Below, in pieces: positions 45,725-57,024 of a stretch of DNA of 64,000 nt. A program made the position numbers and the translations under genes. How positions within the stretch are numbered: the stretch's first letter is position 1; each line of letters opens with the position of its first letter. Source of the DNA: Amborella trichopoda (lineage: Eukaryota > Streptophyta > Magnoliopsida > Amborellales > Amborellaceae); assembly GCF_000471905.2 (NCBI RefSeq), contig NW_006494856.1:892523-956522 (forward strand), written 5' to 3'. Below the pieces are notes generated by a model, which had not been told where the DNA came from, searched no databases, and saw only the letters and a list, made by a program, of their open reading frames with translations.

Positions 45725-48700
45725 TCATAAACGATCAATCATCCTATTGATCTTAGTGTTGTGTGCTGCATGAGAAGTCTCAGTGCCTTGAACACATGCC
45801 TTCAGCTCCGCCACTATTTAAGTCGCTTTTATCAACACCACAGTTTCGAACTCAATTGTTCCATCGAGTTCGGACAAATATGTGACCAAAGAGGCCTCCA
45901 TGGCCTTCCTTTGAGTCATCTCCGTCTTAAGGCTCGTGAATTCTTCCTTCAGTATTCGCATTGCCTCTCGAACTTCAATCACTCTCTTAAAACTTCCTTG
46001 CGCCTCCTTCTTGAGGTCCTACAGACGGCCATCTATCAGGGCCTTCTTCTCAAGACAAGCATCTATCTTCTCGCAACTGCGCAAGATTAACTCTTCCAAC
46101 GAGGCTACCATTCTGGTTTCTTCCTCACAATGCAGCACTTCCAACCGTCAGTTCTCCAACTCATTTAGAGTTGCATCAAAATGAGAAAGCACCTCTGGCA
46201 CCGTCTCGACTGCAGTAGTCCCAGTAAACTTCCTCAGCCTGACCAAACCTTCTCCCATCTCATTGAAAGGTAGTTGTCTCAAGCCCTGGAGGCTTGCTCT
46301 AAGCATGCCTTCAATCATGTTGAAAACACCACCAAACACAAGTTTGGACGGTGCTGCTGAGGCCACCACTATGGAAGACACCTCAACCTCAAGGATCGGC
46401 TTGTTAAAGTGATAGCCATCTGAGCCACTGGTTCCTTTGATACGAGGGCAAAGCCTAGAGCTTCTTGCCCGTCAAACTCATAAGTAGCCCCGGTCTCAAT
46501 CTGCACATGCTCTTTGAAGCCAGCCTCGTTGTCTTGACCCTATCTTACGGGGACCTCCACTTTTGTCTCAACAGGCTAGAGAGGAACCTGTTGCCTTTGC
46601 TCTTCACTCTCTTGAACTGTCACCTTAGCATCACCAAGTTCAGGAATTTCCCCTTCTCTTTGGCCTTCGCCAGCCGACTCACCCCTGACAATGGCTTCCT
46701 CCACTTAGCCCTCGCCTTCAATAGCCAGAACTTCGGCCCCAAAGACCTCAACCCCCTCATCTTTGTGACTCAGGACCATAAGAACAGCAACCTCTTGGTG
46801 CTCGAGCACGTCATCAACTCCAAGCTCTTCTTCTTGAGCTGCAGCCCCTGCCTCGGTCGAGGCACTAAACTCCTCATGCATGGAGGCCACATCAACATTA
46901 GAGCCCCTCTCTAGAGCAGTTGCTTTGGGGCTTTCATCCTCCTCAGTCTCCATCAAAGCCTCTGACTCAGAGCTGCCCCTGGACTCGAGGGCTCCTCCCT
47001 AAGATCTGGAGTCCCCTCTCAATTAGAAGCAATATCAATAGGCTCAGACCTCTCGGAGTCATCAGGCCACAACAACATCAGAGCCTCTGACTCATGAGCT
47101 ACCCCTATACTCGAGGGCTCCTCCCTAAGATCTGGAGTCCCTTCTCTATTAGAAGCAATGCCAATAGGCTAAGAGCTCTCGGAGTCATCTGCGTCGGTTT
47201 CTGAAGAAAAAGAAAACATTTTAGAAGAAGCAGAAGATGGTTCAGGAAGCACAAAGGGGGATACTAGAAGAATTCTTAAAAAATAAGAAGAGGAAGGGCT
47301 ACCTCCTGGTTTTGACACCACAGGGAGCTTGTCGCTCTTCCGCCTCTGAGTAAGCCCACTACCTAAAGACACTACACAGCTGACCGCAGCAGTCGGGCAC
47401 TTTCTTCTTTCCCCCTGCCGGAGCAATAGCTGCGACCTCAGATCCACCCCCTTGAGGAGGCCCTCTAGCCAATCTGCTGTGGGGACCGCTCCCGATTAGG
47501 GCGTTCAGGTCCTGTGGTGGGCGCTTCTCATAACCAAGGATCTGTCGCCCCTCATCCCATTCGAAGATCGAGCTAAGATTGTTAAAGACACTCCCAGTCA
47601 TTTTCTTCATCGTAAGGAACTCTGACGAGGCCTCGTCAATTGCTATTTCACGTGGGAGCCTTAAACCCCGCCAGTTGGAGCTATAGTCCAAGACGAATAC
47701 CTCACTAGGAGCGGAGCATTCGCCAGCCTCCTTTGTCAGGTGTACAAGCGCCAGTTGCTATTCACTCCTTTCCAAGGGTGATCCCTCTCCCAATAGCCCT
47801 TACTGGTGATTCTCCACCAGTTCGCATATGCTTTGGTTGTTCGGACTCTCCTACCGAAGTGAGGTAGCAGGTATTTGCTTATCTCTATCATTTCAAGACA
47901 CATGGACCAAGCAGTTCGTATATGTTCCGGCAACCAACACTCCTGGAAAGTTCCAAGCTCCTCTGCCCTCCCCTTATACACCTTACTCATTTGCTTCTCG
48001 AAGAATATCGAGAAGGAGAAACTTTGGTCAAGCCCGTGCTAACAGGCGAAGTGGTGGGGGAAATATCCCTTTAGTTGGGCACTGTGTGGAGTCCGATATG
48101 GTAAGACTCCTCCCAGGATGCTCGACATGAACATGAGTTCCTTAATCATTGTTGGGGCATCGTCAAGCCCCTTCCTCAACTCATCGATCAAAGCAAGGTC
48201 AGTGAAGCTCCTGACCGGAAAAGGGACTCTTCCTCATGTTCAAAGAATCATTTTCGAATAGACCCCGAGCTTCTCCTGGGGTATGGAAGATGGCCCTTTG
48301 GTTCGCTATCTCCATCTAGAAGGGCCACAACTTATTTCCTAAGCACTGATGCTAGGCGTAGGTGTCAAGGAAATAAGCCCCTAGCCACCCGTATACGTAA
48401 TGCACAGGAAATGGGGTTTTAAAGTCTCTAGGAAAATCTTCTCCTCTTATGATGTCGTTCCCTCCCTCCTTGCCCTTATAGGCCTTTCCACGGGAGATGG
48501 CCCCCAAGCCATGGTATGTGTTGTACAGGACTGGTTGAGCAAGGGCATACTCACGCCCTCTGGTCATGTCGCATGCCACATATAGTACCCCTGGAAGAAT
48601 GTCGTCCCCCCACCCAGGAAGCACGAATTTACACAAGAATTAGGCCAGGTAGGCAGCCAAGAAGACACAGTCATCATCAGCCTTGAGCTAATCTATAGGA

Positions 48701-49511
48701 GGCGTTTCCTTTGCAATTGCCTTTCCTTTCCCCTTTGGAGTACCCTAACTGCCCTCAGGATGATCCTCGCAAAAGAATTTCACTCAGTCTGTAAAGGTGA
48801 CCCTACCATTGCTACATCGGCCGACAATTGCTGGTAGGCCTCAAAAATCTTGGGAAGATGAGCTGGTGGCTCTTCACCCCCCAAGTGAATACCACCAAAG
48901 ATGATTGAGTTTGAGGGCACAAACTTGTCATACATAGCCCCGAGCATCAGGAGACCTCTAATAAAGTGAAGATTCAGTAAAGAGATTCCCGATTCACCAT
49001 GACCAAGAAGCCAAGTATTCCTCACATGGCTTCACATCTCAAGCAATACCTTTATTGTATTAGAGCAATAATCGCAGTAGCTGCCCGAACACTGGACCGC
49101 CGATAATAGCGAAGCACGTTCAAAAATGCTTCCATACGAAGTCAATACCTTGACAATCCAGGAAGCATATCCCTTCAGATATTGGTGCTCTTGCTCAATC
49201 CGGGGGCCTTTTGCCGACCACCTTAATAATCCCTTTTCTTGGACCAATCGCTTCCCCAAGGTGGGCAAGTTCTCCCCAGAAGCTATGTTTTGATGCATAT
49301 AGTGAAGAAGTTCCATCCCTTCTTCAATACAGACATTGCCACCCTTGCCCTCTCGCACTTCAAAGCATACGGGGTCAGTAATGAAAGTGACGATAAGAGG
49401 CCACTCTGGTTCACCTTTTGATAAAACTTCACCCGTAAAGTCACGGGAGTCGATTTCCCCTTCCCTAGGGAGCCTCTTCACATCGGGGATTTGGTAAGAG
49501 AAACCAGCCAT
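45725..49511 (-). pseudogene. Antisense plant mobile domain (PMD) gene of E7, degenerate
   Basis: Extra gene opposite to gag-pol, about 3.8 kb. It starts at the ATG at 49,511 (MAGFSYQIPDVKRLPREGE) and ends with TGA at 45,725. PMD signatures: 48,636-48,352 has ALAQPVLYNTYHGL and FPVHYVYGWLGAYF; 48,110-48,000 has YFPHHFAC, a stop, HGLDQ, matching the PMD pattern YxPHxxARQxGxDQ; KYLLPHFGRRVRTTKAYANW follows. 47,691-47,359 and an acidic stretch (46,956-46,705) come next. The C-terminus (46,381-45,725) looks like a coiled coil (LEELILRSCEKIDACLEKKA, MRILKEEFTSLKTEM). PMD proteins (MAIN/MAIL1 family) occur as host genes and inside transposons; Tat elements are known to carry extra antisense frames. 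At least five stops or frameshifts are visible, so this copy is a pseudogene. Function in the element is unknown. Confidence 0.75.
46958..47205. repeat. Tandem duplication, period about 124 bp, in the PMD gene
   Basis: Two copies beginning GCCTCTGACTCA (46,958 and 47,082), each with CTCGAGGGCTCCTCCCTAAG and TTAGAAGCAAT. Because 124 is not a multiple of three, the second copy shifts the frame of the acidic region. Confidence 0.85.
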
Positions 49512-50004
49512 TACAAAGGGCTGAATGGTTCACTCCCAAAAGTTGCTAAGGCATTGGAACAGCGCCGGTTGAGTCTGTCCAACACTTAGCATCAGCTGAT
49601 CCTCTCAAAACACTTAGTGATGAGTGAACTTCTCAATGTTCAACGCCGGTTGCGTATTAACGATTAGTGTCAAGTGAGTTTGTCAAACACTCAGCGCTAG
49701 TCAAGCTTCTGAATACCCAGTGTCGGTTGAATACCAACAATTAGCACTGGTTGAGTCTTTCAGCACTCAATGCTGGTTGAATGCCAACAACTAGCACCGG
49801 TTGAGTCTTTCAGCACTCAACACCAATTGAATGCTAACACCTCAGCTCTGGTTAAGCTTGTCTGAGGCCAGTGCCGACTGAAAGTGAATCTCTCACACGT
49901 GCCACGAATCCTAGATGTGACACCTCAAAATCAGTCGTGCCAACTTACAGCCGTCGCCACGTCCTTCAATGCTGCCTCACACACGTACGATTGATAACCA
50001 TACA
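49512..50004. repeat. Degenerate 50-bp repeats upstream of the antisense gene
   Basis: 49,560-49,870 holds about six units built on AGCACCGGTTGAGTCTTTCA, GCACTCAATGCTGGTTGAAT and GCCAACA. The core AGCGCCGGTTGA resembles the second half of the U5 hairpin units. The remainder to 50,004 shows nothing recognisable. On the minus strand this would be the 5' leader of the PMD gene. Confidence 0.6.
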
Positions 50005-50652
50005 ATTTTCAAAGACAATAGTTCACCTTCAGCAACCGTAGGCCTTCCACACGACGGGTGACCTCCTGCAGCCATACAACCCACCTCCTGTGGTTGATAG
50101 TCTTCCGCCGAAATTGCTCCCACACTGTTGGAAACTCACTGAAAAACCGTCTCGCTTATCGTTTTAGCCAAGACTTCACCATAATCACACCAAAAGGCTT
50201 CTTCAAACTTCCCCTGAGTCCCCGAAAACCTCTGCAACACCACGAAAGTGCCGAAAAACTTCCACAACCGTTAGGAAACCCCTTGAAAAACCCTGGAAAG
50301 CCCCCAAGACGTGCAAAAATACTCACTTAAGTGTTTCCCGCCTCTTCTCAAAAGAAAAATGATAGCCGAAGCCTCCTCTTCTTCCCGAAAAGCTCTCCTT
50401 TACCTGCTACTTTCTCTGCAATCTCACCGAATCTTTGGCAAAGTTTGTTCAATGAAGGTCTTCTCTGCATGACCCTTGACCAGAGGCCTGTTGCCTGCTG
50501 CTTGCCAACGATCCTTCCTCGTAGAGACTGTTGCTGAAGTCCCATTGCTTGCCAAAAACTACAAACGAGTGCTCTCTCCTCACGGTTAAAGAAACTTGTG
50601 CTTAAGTTTTTTTTACCTTTGGTGAAAATAAGGGAAAATGGGATTTCACCCC

Positions 50653-50660
50653 CGATATAG
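50653..50660 (-). promoter_or_regulatory. Decayed antisense TATA site, copy 1
   Basis: CTATATCG on the minus strand, the equivalent of the intact CTATATAA at 58,650-58,657 in copy 2. It lies about 1.1 kb upstream of the PMD start codon. Confidence 0.45.
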
Positions 50661-50779
50661 ACGACACTGCCCTCGAATGCCCCTCACAAATTGAGAGGTC
50701 CAGTTGCGTCCAAGGGAAGCCAAGCAACAACAAGCCGGGTCGGTCTTTACACGAGGCCCGAGGTAACTGTCATCAATCC

Positions 50780-51120
50780 ATCCCCAGTGCCGGTTGATGC
50801 AGTGCCGAATGGATTTTCAAAACAACCCTCGCGCTGTTTGACTTAGCGCCGGGTGTATTTCCAAATATAACCTTAGCACCGATTGACTTCGCACCAAGTG
50901 TATTTCCAAATATGACACTAGCGCCAGGTGTGTTTCCAAATACAACCTTAGCGTCAGTTGACTTAGTGCCTGGTGTGTCTCCGAAACGTACTCTAGCGCC
51001 GATTAACTTAGTGTCAGTTGACTTTAGATAATATCACAGGTCATTCACAACACCAACTGAATAGTGCCGGTTGTGTTAGAAATCAGCGCCAGTTGTGTTG
51101 TCAGAACTCAGCTCCTGTTG
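50780..51120. repeat. GCGCC-GGTTGACTTAG repeat cluster, copy 1
   Basis: About eight degenerate units of 50-60 bases with TTAGCGCCGGGTGTATTTCC and AACCTTAGCACCGATTGACT blocks. The counterpart is at 58,780-59,120. Confidence 0.7.
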
Positions 51121-51539
51121 AAAATTCGCAACAAACCATCAGCGTTACACATGGCACCGGCGATATTTCAAGCAATGTATGCCCTACCATTATCCGACTT
51201 CAACCAAGTCGTTGCACCTAAACGGTGACCTCCCCAATTGAGTCATGAGTTTTCCTTCATCCCCCATTAGGAGTCACACCCATACTGCGGCCCACCATCC
51301 TCAATGAACTTAGGGTCATTCTCACCTCCCCAATACCCAGAGAGTACCTTAGCCCCTTAGAAAACAACAGGAAGGTCCACTTCTACTGGTCATCCTTCAT
51401 CAGATCACAATTTCCACCTAACCCTTAATATGTGAATGGTCTTAGCCATGTTATCCCCAGGGAGTCAGATTACCGTCCACAAGCCTATTCCCCATGAAGC
51501 TCCACCTACATAGAGATCCATACAACGGTCTGTGCTGCA

Positions 51540-52010
51540 TGACCCTAAACTGCACAACCTTGGTCTAAACACACAGCCATAAACTCTGCGATCCAAACTA
51601 TACGACCTTAAATTGTAGCGGAGGTCTAGTTGCATGACCTTAAACTGCATGGTCCTAAGTTGTATGACTTTAAACTGCATAACTATGGTCCTAGTTCTGC
51701 GACCTTAAACTGCATAACCACGGTTCGAACTAAGTGATATTAAATTGTAGCGGAGGTCTAGTTGCAAGACCCTAAACTGCATGGTCTAAACTATATGACC
51801 TTAAACCATTGTCGACGTTCCAATCGCACGACGTTAAACTGCACAACACCATGGTCGGAACTATATGACTTTAAACTGTAGCGGAGGTCAAGTTGCACGA
51901 CCTTAAACTGCATAGTCCTAGTTTTATGACTTTAAAACTGCATATCCACTGTCCAACTATATGACCTTAATCCATAGGTCACGTTCTAGCCGCATGACGA
52001 TAAACTGTTT
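51540..52010. repeat. TAAACTG array, copy 1
   Basis: About fourteen occurrences of GACNNTAAACTGCAT or close variants, spaced about 30 bases on average (near 51,543, 51,639, 51,669, 51,702, 51,771, 51,833, 51,871, 51,902 and others), alternating with TGTAGCGGAGGTCTAGTTGC blocks. Confidence 0.75.
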
Positions 52011-52954
52011 TGCCCAGGTCAAGGAGGCATGACCATAAACATGCCCCCATATACATGCACACACCTTTACGTGCACTTTCACGCACGCCTTTCCTAACCT
52101 ACCTGTTAGTGTGTGCGCATCACCTTCATTACCACCCCATGAGTTCTTCACCCTACATCATTCCCCAGTGAGTCTCAACCATGCTCACAAAACGGCGAAC
52201 CATCTCGTCATCCATACTCGTCGTAAGTTAGTGGGTCACCATCATCCACTCACCTTTCATGCATCACCCATCTCTCATGGTAGCCTCGAGCCATCTCCCT
52301 AAGTGATTCAAACCACCACCATACTCACTCCATGGCCTTCATAGACTGCCATCCATCACCATTACGACCCAGCAATATGACCTTAAACCATAGTGCACGT
52401 CCAGGCCACATGATGTTAAACGATTTCGCAGGGGTCCCAGAGGCATTACCTTAAACATGCCCTTATAAAAAAAATAAGAAAAGAAATAACGGGCATGGTG
52501 TATACCTGAACAAGGGAACGCTATGAGTAAAATGATGGACGAGCATGGTCATGAAAGCATGAGTAAAAGAGTTTCGTGAATAAAAACGGGGCACAGTGAA
52601 AATTCGAAAGGGCATCATGAGTCAAAATGGAAAAAAAGGCTAGACATGGCCGAAACGTCATGGGTAAAAGAGCCCCAAAATTAAAAGTAAAAATGAAAAT
52701 AAAAGTTGATGAAAACCGTCTCTACGGCGCTGCTTCCCAAGTTCATATGAAAATCCATGAAGGATGCTTGCACCAATAAACAGGTTGATGTAACATTCGC
52801 TTCCACATGGGACTTCAGTCAGCACTCCCTTCATCGTCAAGACGTCCAATAGGGTGTAGATATTAAAATCATCACTGGACATTCCTTCTTCAGTCCTAGG
52901 TGAGCAGGTAGCCCAGTCGCCGTCCTTCTCTAATCTTAGGTGAACAGGTAATCC

Positions 52955-55275
52955 AAGAAGAAGAGAGGGAAAATCAGATGGTGCTAGCTCTCGCCAACTG
53001 ATAGAAGAAGAGGGAGAAGACAAACCAGTGCTAGGCCTCACCGACTGGTAGTGAGAGAAAAGGCCACCGGTGTTAGGTCTCATCAACTGGTAGAAGAAGA
53101 GAGAGAAGACCAACCCGGCGTTAGGCCTCGCCAACTGGTAGAAGAAGAGAGACAAGACCAACCAACGCTAGGCCTGCCGACTAGTAGAGATAAAAAAGAC
53201 AACCATTGTTAGGCCTCATCGACTGATAAAAGAAGAGAGAGAAAATCAACCAGGGCTAGGTCTCGTCGATTTATAGATGAAGAGAGAGGAGACCAACTAG
53301 AGCTAGATCTCGCCGATTGGCAGAGGTAGAAAGAGGAAACTAACTGACATTAAGTCTCGTCAACTGATAGATGAATAGAGAGAATACTAACCAGCTCTAG
53401 GTCTTGTCGACTGACAGAGGAAGAGAGAGAAAACCAATTGACGCTAGATCTCATTGACTGATAGATGAAGAGAGAGAAGACCAACATGTGCTAAGTCTCG
53501 TCGACTAATAGAGGAAGAGAGAGAAAACCAATCGACACTAGGTCTCACCGACTAATAGACGAAGAGGGAGAAAACCAACCAGCACTAGGTCTAGCCGATT
53601 GACAGAGGAATAGAGAGAAAACCAATCGACGCTAGGTCTCGTCGACTGGTACAAAAAGAAGGAGAAGAGGAGAGATAAAGAGATAAGAGAGAGAAAGAAG
53701 AGAAAGAAGAGAGAAAGAAGAGAGAATGAGAGAGAAGAAAGAGTAAGAAGAGAGAGAAAGAGAGAGAGAGAAGAGAGAGAAAGAATAGAGAAAGAGAGAA
53801 AGAGAGAAGAGAGTGAAATTTCATGCCCGAAGGGTACCGGCCTTTCTCCTCTCTCTCCCTTCGAGATGTATTCAGACTCAAGTAAGGGATCGAAATTTAT
53901 TGAATCTTCAAAGAATCCACTCAAGACCAAGAGGTGATGGGGGGTCTGCTTTATAATGATGTAGTGCCAGTTCATATAGAGTTGTGCCCAAACATGGGTG
54001 GATTGATCAAAATTAGACTTAATTTTTAAAAATTAAGATTTAATTGAATTAAAAGAAATTATAAAAATATGTGCAAAAAGATTATTTTGCCCCTGCCAAA
54101 CAATGTGTGGAATTTCAAAACAATCCTTGTGGCGGCTCGAACTTGCGTGATCTTCTGTGGCTGACCCGGGGTTGTTCTGATGCTCATTTGATCGAAAGAT
54201 TATTGTTTTATCATATGGCTCGACATGGCAATTGTTTTGATACCAACTTCGAGCCATGAATCATGTTTTTGAGTCATGCTCACGAGACTGAAAATTTGTT
54301 TGAATCTTGAAAACTTCATATCGGTAGTGCACTCTAAATGTGTTTCTATGATTTCTTCGTTGTAGCGCATTAAGCATGTCAACACGATCGCGTGGCAACA
54401 ATAGGAACGTGCTTTGGAGCCCGGACGAAGATTTCGTAACTTTTGAGTTTTGACTGAAATCTAGAATTCCGCGGCCAAAATTTCAGTAACTTTGCTGGCT
54501 TCGTGCATGAAATTTGACCGTCCATCATGTACGTAGTTCGGTCCAATGATAGCCTTGAACCTTACGCACATAATGGAATTGGTTTTGCGTCAATCCGATG
54601 CACAAGCATCGTGATTTGGTTCATCGAGCGAGGGGTGTCACTGCTGAATTTTCTGCAACTTCTTCATGGATCGACAACTTCTCTCTATCTTTTCTCCTGC
54701 TCGGATATCGTCTCGGGGTGTGCCACATATCAAATTGTTCGTCTTGATGAGACAAATACGCTAACCAAATTTGGGAGCGATCTGACTTGAAACGAGTGAG
54801 TTACAAGCTCCGAAAATGACTGCCCGTGACTGTAAAAACAGCCACCTTTATTGGTGTTTTGGTGCTGTGAGGCCATACGGGAATAGTGTGCGGCCTCTCT
54901 TGTTTCAATGTTTTGCTCATATCTTTGTTCTGGAGTGTCTGATCAAGCCGAAACTTGGGCCATAGAGGTTTTTGACTGTGTCGAATCCAATGATAGTGGT
55001 CTCACATGGATTTGAGACACCAAAAATGTAGCTTTAGTTGTAGGGTTCTTTTCAGGGTGCTAGAGGCTAATTTTCCAAAAACTATTTCTTTGTGTTCATT
55101 GCCTTAGGCTTGTCTGATTGTGATGAAACTTGACAGGTGGTCTTTTGACGTGCTGATGATGATCTTGAGCAATTATGGTGCTATTCTGAGATTGTCAGGA
55201 ATTTTCCACTATTTTGTAGGCTTTATTGACCTACTTCCTACCGGGGACCAAGGTGATGAAAAATACGTTCAATCA
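52955..55275 (-). mobile_element. L6: inverted LTR, truncated in U5
   Basis: Minus-orientation LTR of the L4/L5 family. The outer end is at 55,275 (TGATTGAACG on the minus strand). A decayed TATA (CTATATGA) lies near 53,970 and AATAAA (minus) at 53,896-53,901. The GA-rich tract is at 53,660-53,815 and the hairpin array at 52,960-53,650. The last 0.8 kb or so of U5 and the PBS are missing, cut at 52,955. Plus-strand copy 1 of the 3' region abuts that cut. Confidence 0.83.
52960..53650 (-). repeat. L6 U5 hairpin array
   Basis: About twelve units (GACCAACCNGCGCTAGGTCT, CGCCGACTGGTAG and GAAGAGAGAGA spacer), the reverse of L4/L5. Stems are mostly imperfect. Confidence 0.78.
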
Positions 55276-55737
55276 ACTTGCCTCGCCGAATGTTGTGCTT
55301 CAAGAGAATTGAGAAGGACAATCATTTGCAAATTTTTCTTCGGCTTTTATTTTTTTTCTTCCTAGCCATAGAACCACGTGAACATCAAGGAGATTCATGT
55401 AATGATGTAACTAGGCTGCTCAGACGTAAGGATACATTGTTAACGGGTCCGTCCGTGGAGACTTTAGGGGGAGAATAGACTTTTTGGCAATGTTTATTTG
55501 CTGCTACACCAGGTTTACTTTTGACGATCAGAGTACGAGTATTGGTCTCGTCTAACGAGTCCAGTCGGAGGCAGGTTCTATCAGCCGATCCCAAAGCTCT
55601 GATCGTGACTGCTAGGCAATCTGAAGTCTCTGACAGGTTACTCCCTGACTTTTTCAGTTTCAACCTTGGAAGGATGATGACTGAGCTACTTTGTCACCTA
55701 GCCTCATGGAGAGAGGGTTCTATAATAGAAGAAGGAG
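55276..55737 (-). other. Inverted 3' internal segment next to L6
   Basis: Reverse-complement match to 61,859-62,283. It is not coding; a 120-codon plus frame runs through it by chance. It ends with one degraded 40-bp unit (near 55,660) before the 48-bp array. No polypurine tract adjoins the LTR start in either copy. Confidence 0.65.
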
Positions 55738-55965
55738 AGGGCATGCACATTTCATGCTTGGGGAGAAGGTCCATAAGAGAAGAAGAAGGAATGCACACTC
55801 CATGCATGGGGAGAAGTTCCACAAGAGAAGGAGAAGGCATGCACATTTCATGCATGGGGAGGAGGTCTATAAGAGAAGGATAAGGCATGCACACTCCATG
55901 CATGGGGAGGAGGTCAATAAGAGAAGGAGAAGGCATGCACACTCCATGCATGGGGAGGAGGCCTA
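55738..55965. repeat. 48-bp RY-motif array, short copy (about five units)
   Basis: Units contain GGCATGCAC and CCATGCATGGGGAG plus a GAGAAGGAGAAGG spacer. CATGCATG starts near 55,801, 55,849, 55,897 and 55,945. It is truncated at 55,965, where integrase sequence begins. The same array at 61,345-61,858 has about eleven units. Confidence 0.88.
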
Positions 55966-57024
55966 CCAGGCATTTGTAGGCTGCACCAGTCTGGTCCTAA
56001 GCTCTATGAACGAATACATAGGTTGGGATACTATTGACCTTCTATGATCGTCAATTCCTTAAGCTATGCTAAAATGTGCTAGGTATACCAAATACACTCC
56101 AGCTTGGTTCACCAGCCTCTATAGCCCTTGCACCCTACGGTTGCGTTAAGGCCCTTCTCACAATGGGGTATGGATATCGTAGGGCCCATTGACCCCCCTT
56201 CCACATTGGGCCATGTTTTCATCCTAGCTGCAAAAGATTATTTCTTTAAGTGGGCTGAAGCGGTCCCCCTTAAGCAAGTTCCTGGGACAACGGTGACCTA
56301 CTTTGTTTGACATCATATCATATACATCTTCGGAGTGCCCGACCGGATCATATCTAACAATGGCCCTCAATTTAGGAGTCATCACATTAATCCCCTAATT
56401 AACTAGTTCGATTTTGAATGGAGCTACTCAACTATGTACCACCCTCGAGCGAATGGATTAGCTGAGGCTTTCAATAAGACTCTATGCAATGCGCTAAGAA
56501 AGTCAGTATCAAAAGCATGGAAGAACTGACATGAGAAGCTTCCCGAAGTACAGTGGGCATATCGCACTACTATAAGAAATGCTACCGATTCCACTCCTTA
56601 TTCTCTGGTCTATGGGGGTGAAGTAGTTTTACCGCTTGGAATACAAATCCCTTCATTGTGAGTCGTTATTCACCAGGGAATAATCGAAGATGAGATAGTC
56701 AAGATCCGGTATCAAGAATTGGATGCACTCGATGGAAAGAGGCTCGAGGCTCAGCAGAACCTTGAACTCAACCAAGGGAGAATGAAGAGGGCTTTTGAAA
56801 AGTCTGTCAAGATCCGCTCATTCACTCATGGTGATTTAGTCTTAGCCGTCAAGAGGCCTATTGTTATGCATGGCCGGCGTAAAGGGAAGTTTGAGCCTAA
56901 GTGGGAAGGTCCCTTTATAGTAAAAAAGGTCTCGCCCAACAGGGGCCGACATACTGGCACATCCCGGTGGAGCAGAGGCGATGCCCCTATCAACGGGTGA
57001 TACCTAAAGAAGTATTATTCGTGA
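55966..57024 (+). pseudogene. E8 integrase, C-terminal two thirds of pol end
   Basis: Plus-strand integrase very close to E1. It begins inside the zinc-binding domain (about 55,966; the sequence matches E1 678-560). The core holds QWGMDIVGPIDPPSTLGHVF and YFFKWAEAVPLKQVPGTTVT. The second catalytic Asp is Asn (RIISNNGPQF), while ANGLAEAFNKTL keeps the Glu. The C-terminal domain is well kept: VKIRSFTHGDLVLAVKRPI, KGKFEPKWEGPFIVKK, then PING, a stop, YLKKYYS and TGA at 57,024. Several stops break it. RT and aRNH are absent upstream because the inverted fragment abuts it. Confidence 0.88.

Larger units (their letters stand above)
50005..52954 (+). repeat. E7 3' region, copy 1 of a 2.9-kb direct repeat
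   Basis: Colinear with 57,955-60,880 at an offset of 7.93-7.95 kb. No protein-coding gene is seen; short frames on either strand differ between the copies. Contents in order: the probable antisense leader and promoter (50,340-50,700), CGCCGGTTGA-type repeats (50,780-51,120), a TAAACTG array (51,540-52,010), AT/GC-mixed unique sequence, a conserved 300-base block (52,500-52,870), and about two units of the 40-bp array. It is cut at about 52,954 by an inverted LTR. Confidence 0.8.

Noticed and set aside
47828-48130. Plus-strand 100-codon frame with an Arg-rich centre
   Set aside because: It is antisense to the PMD signature region on the minus strand, which explains the openness better.
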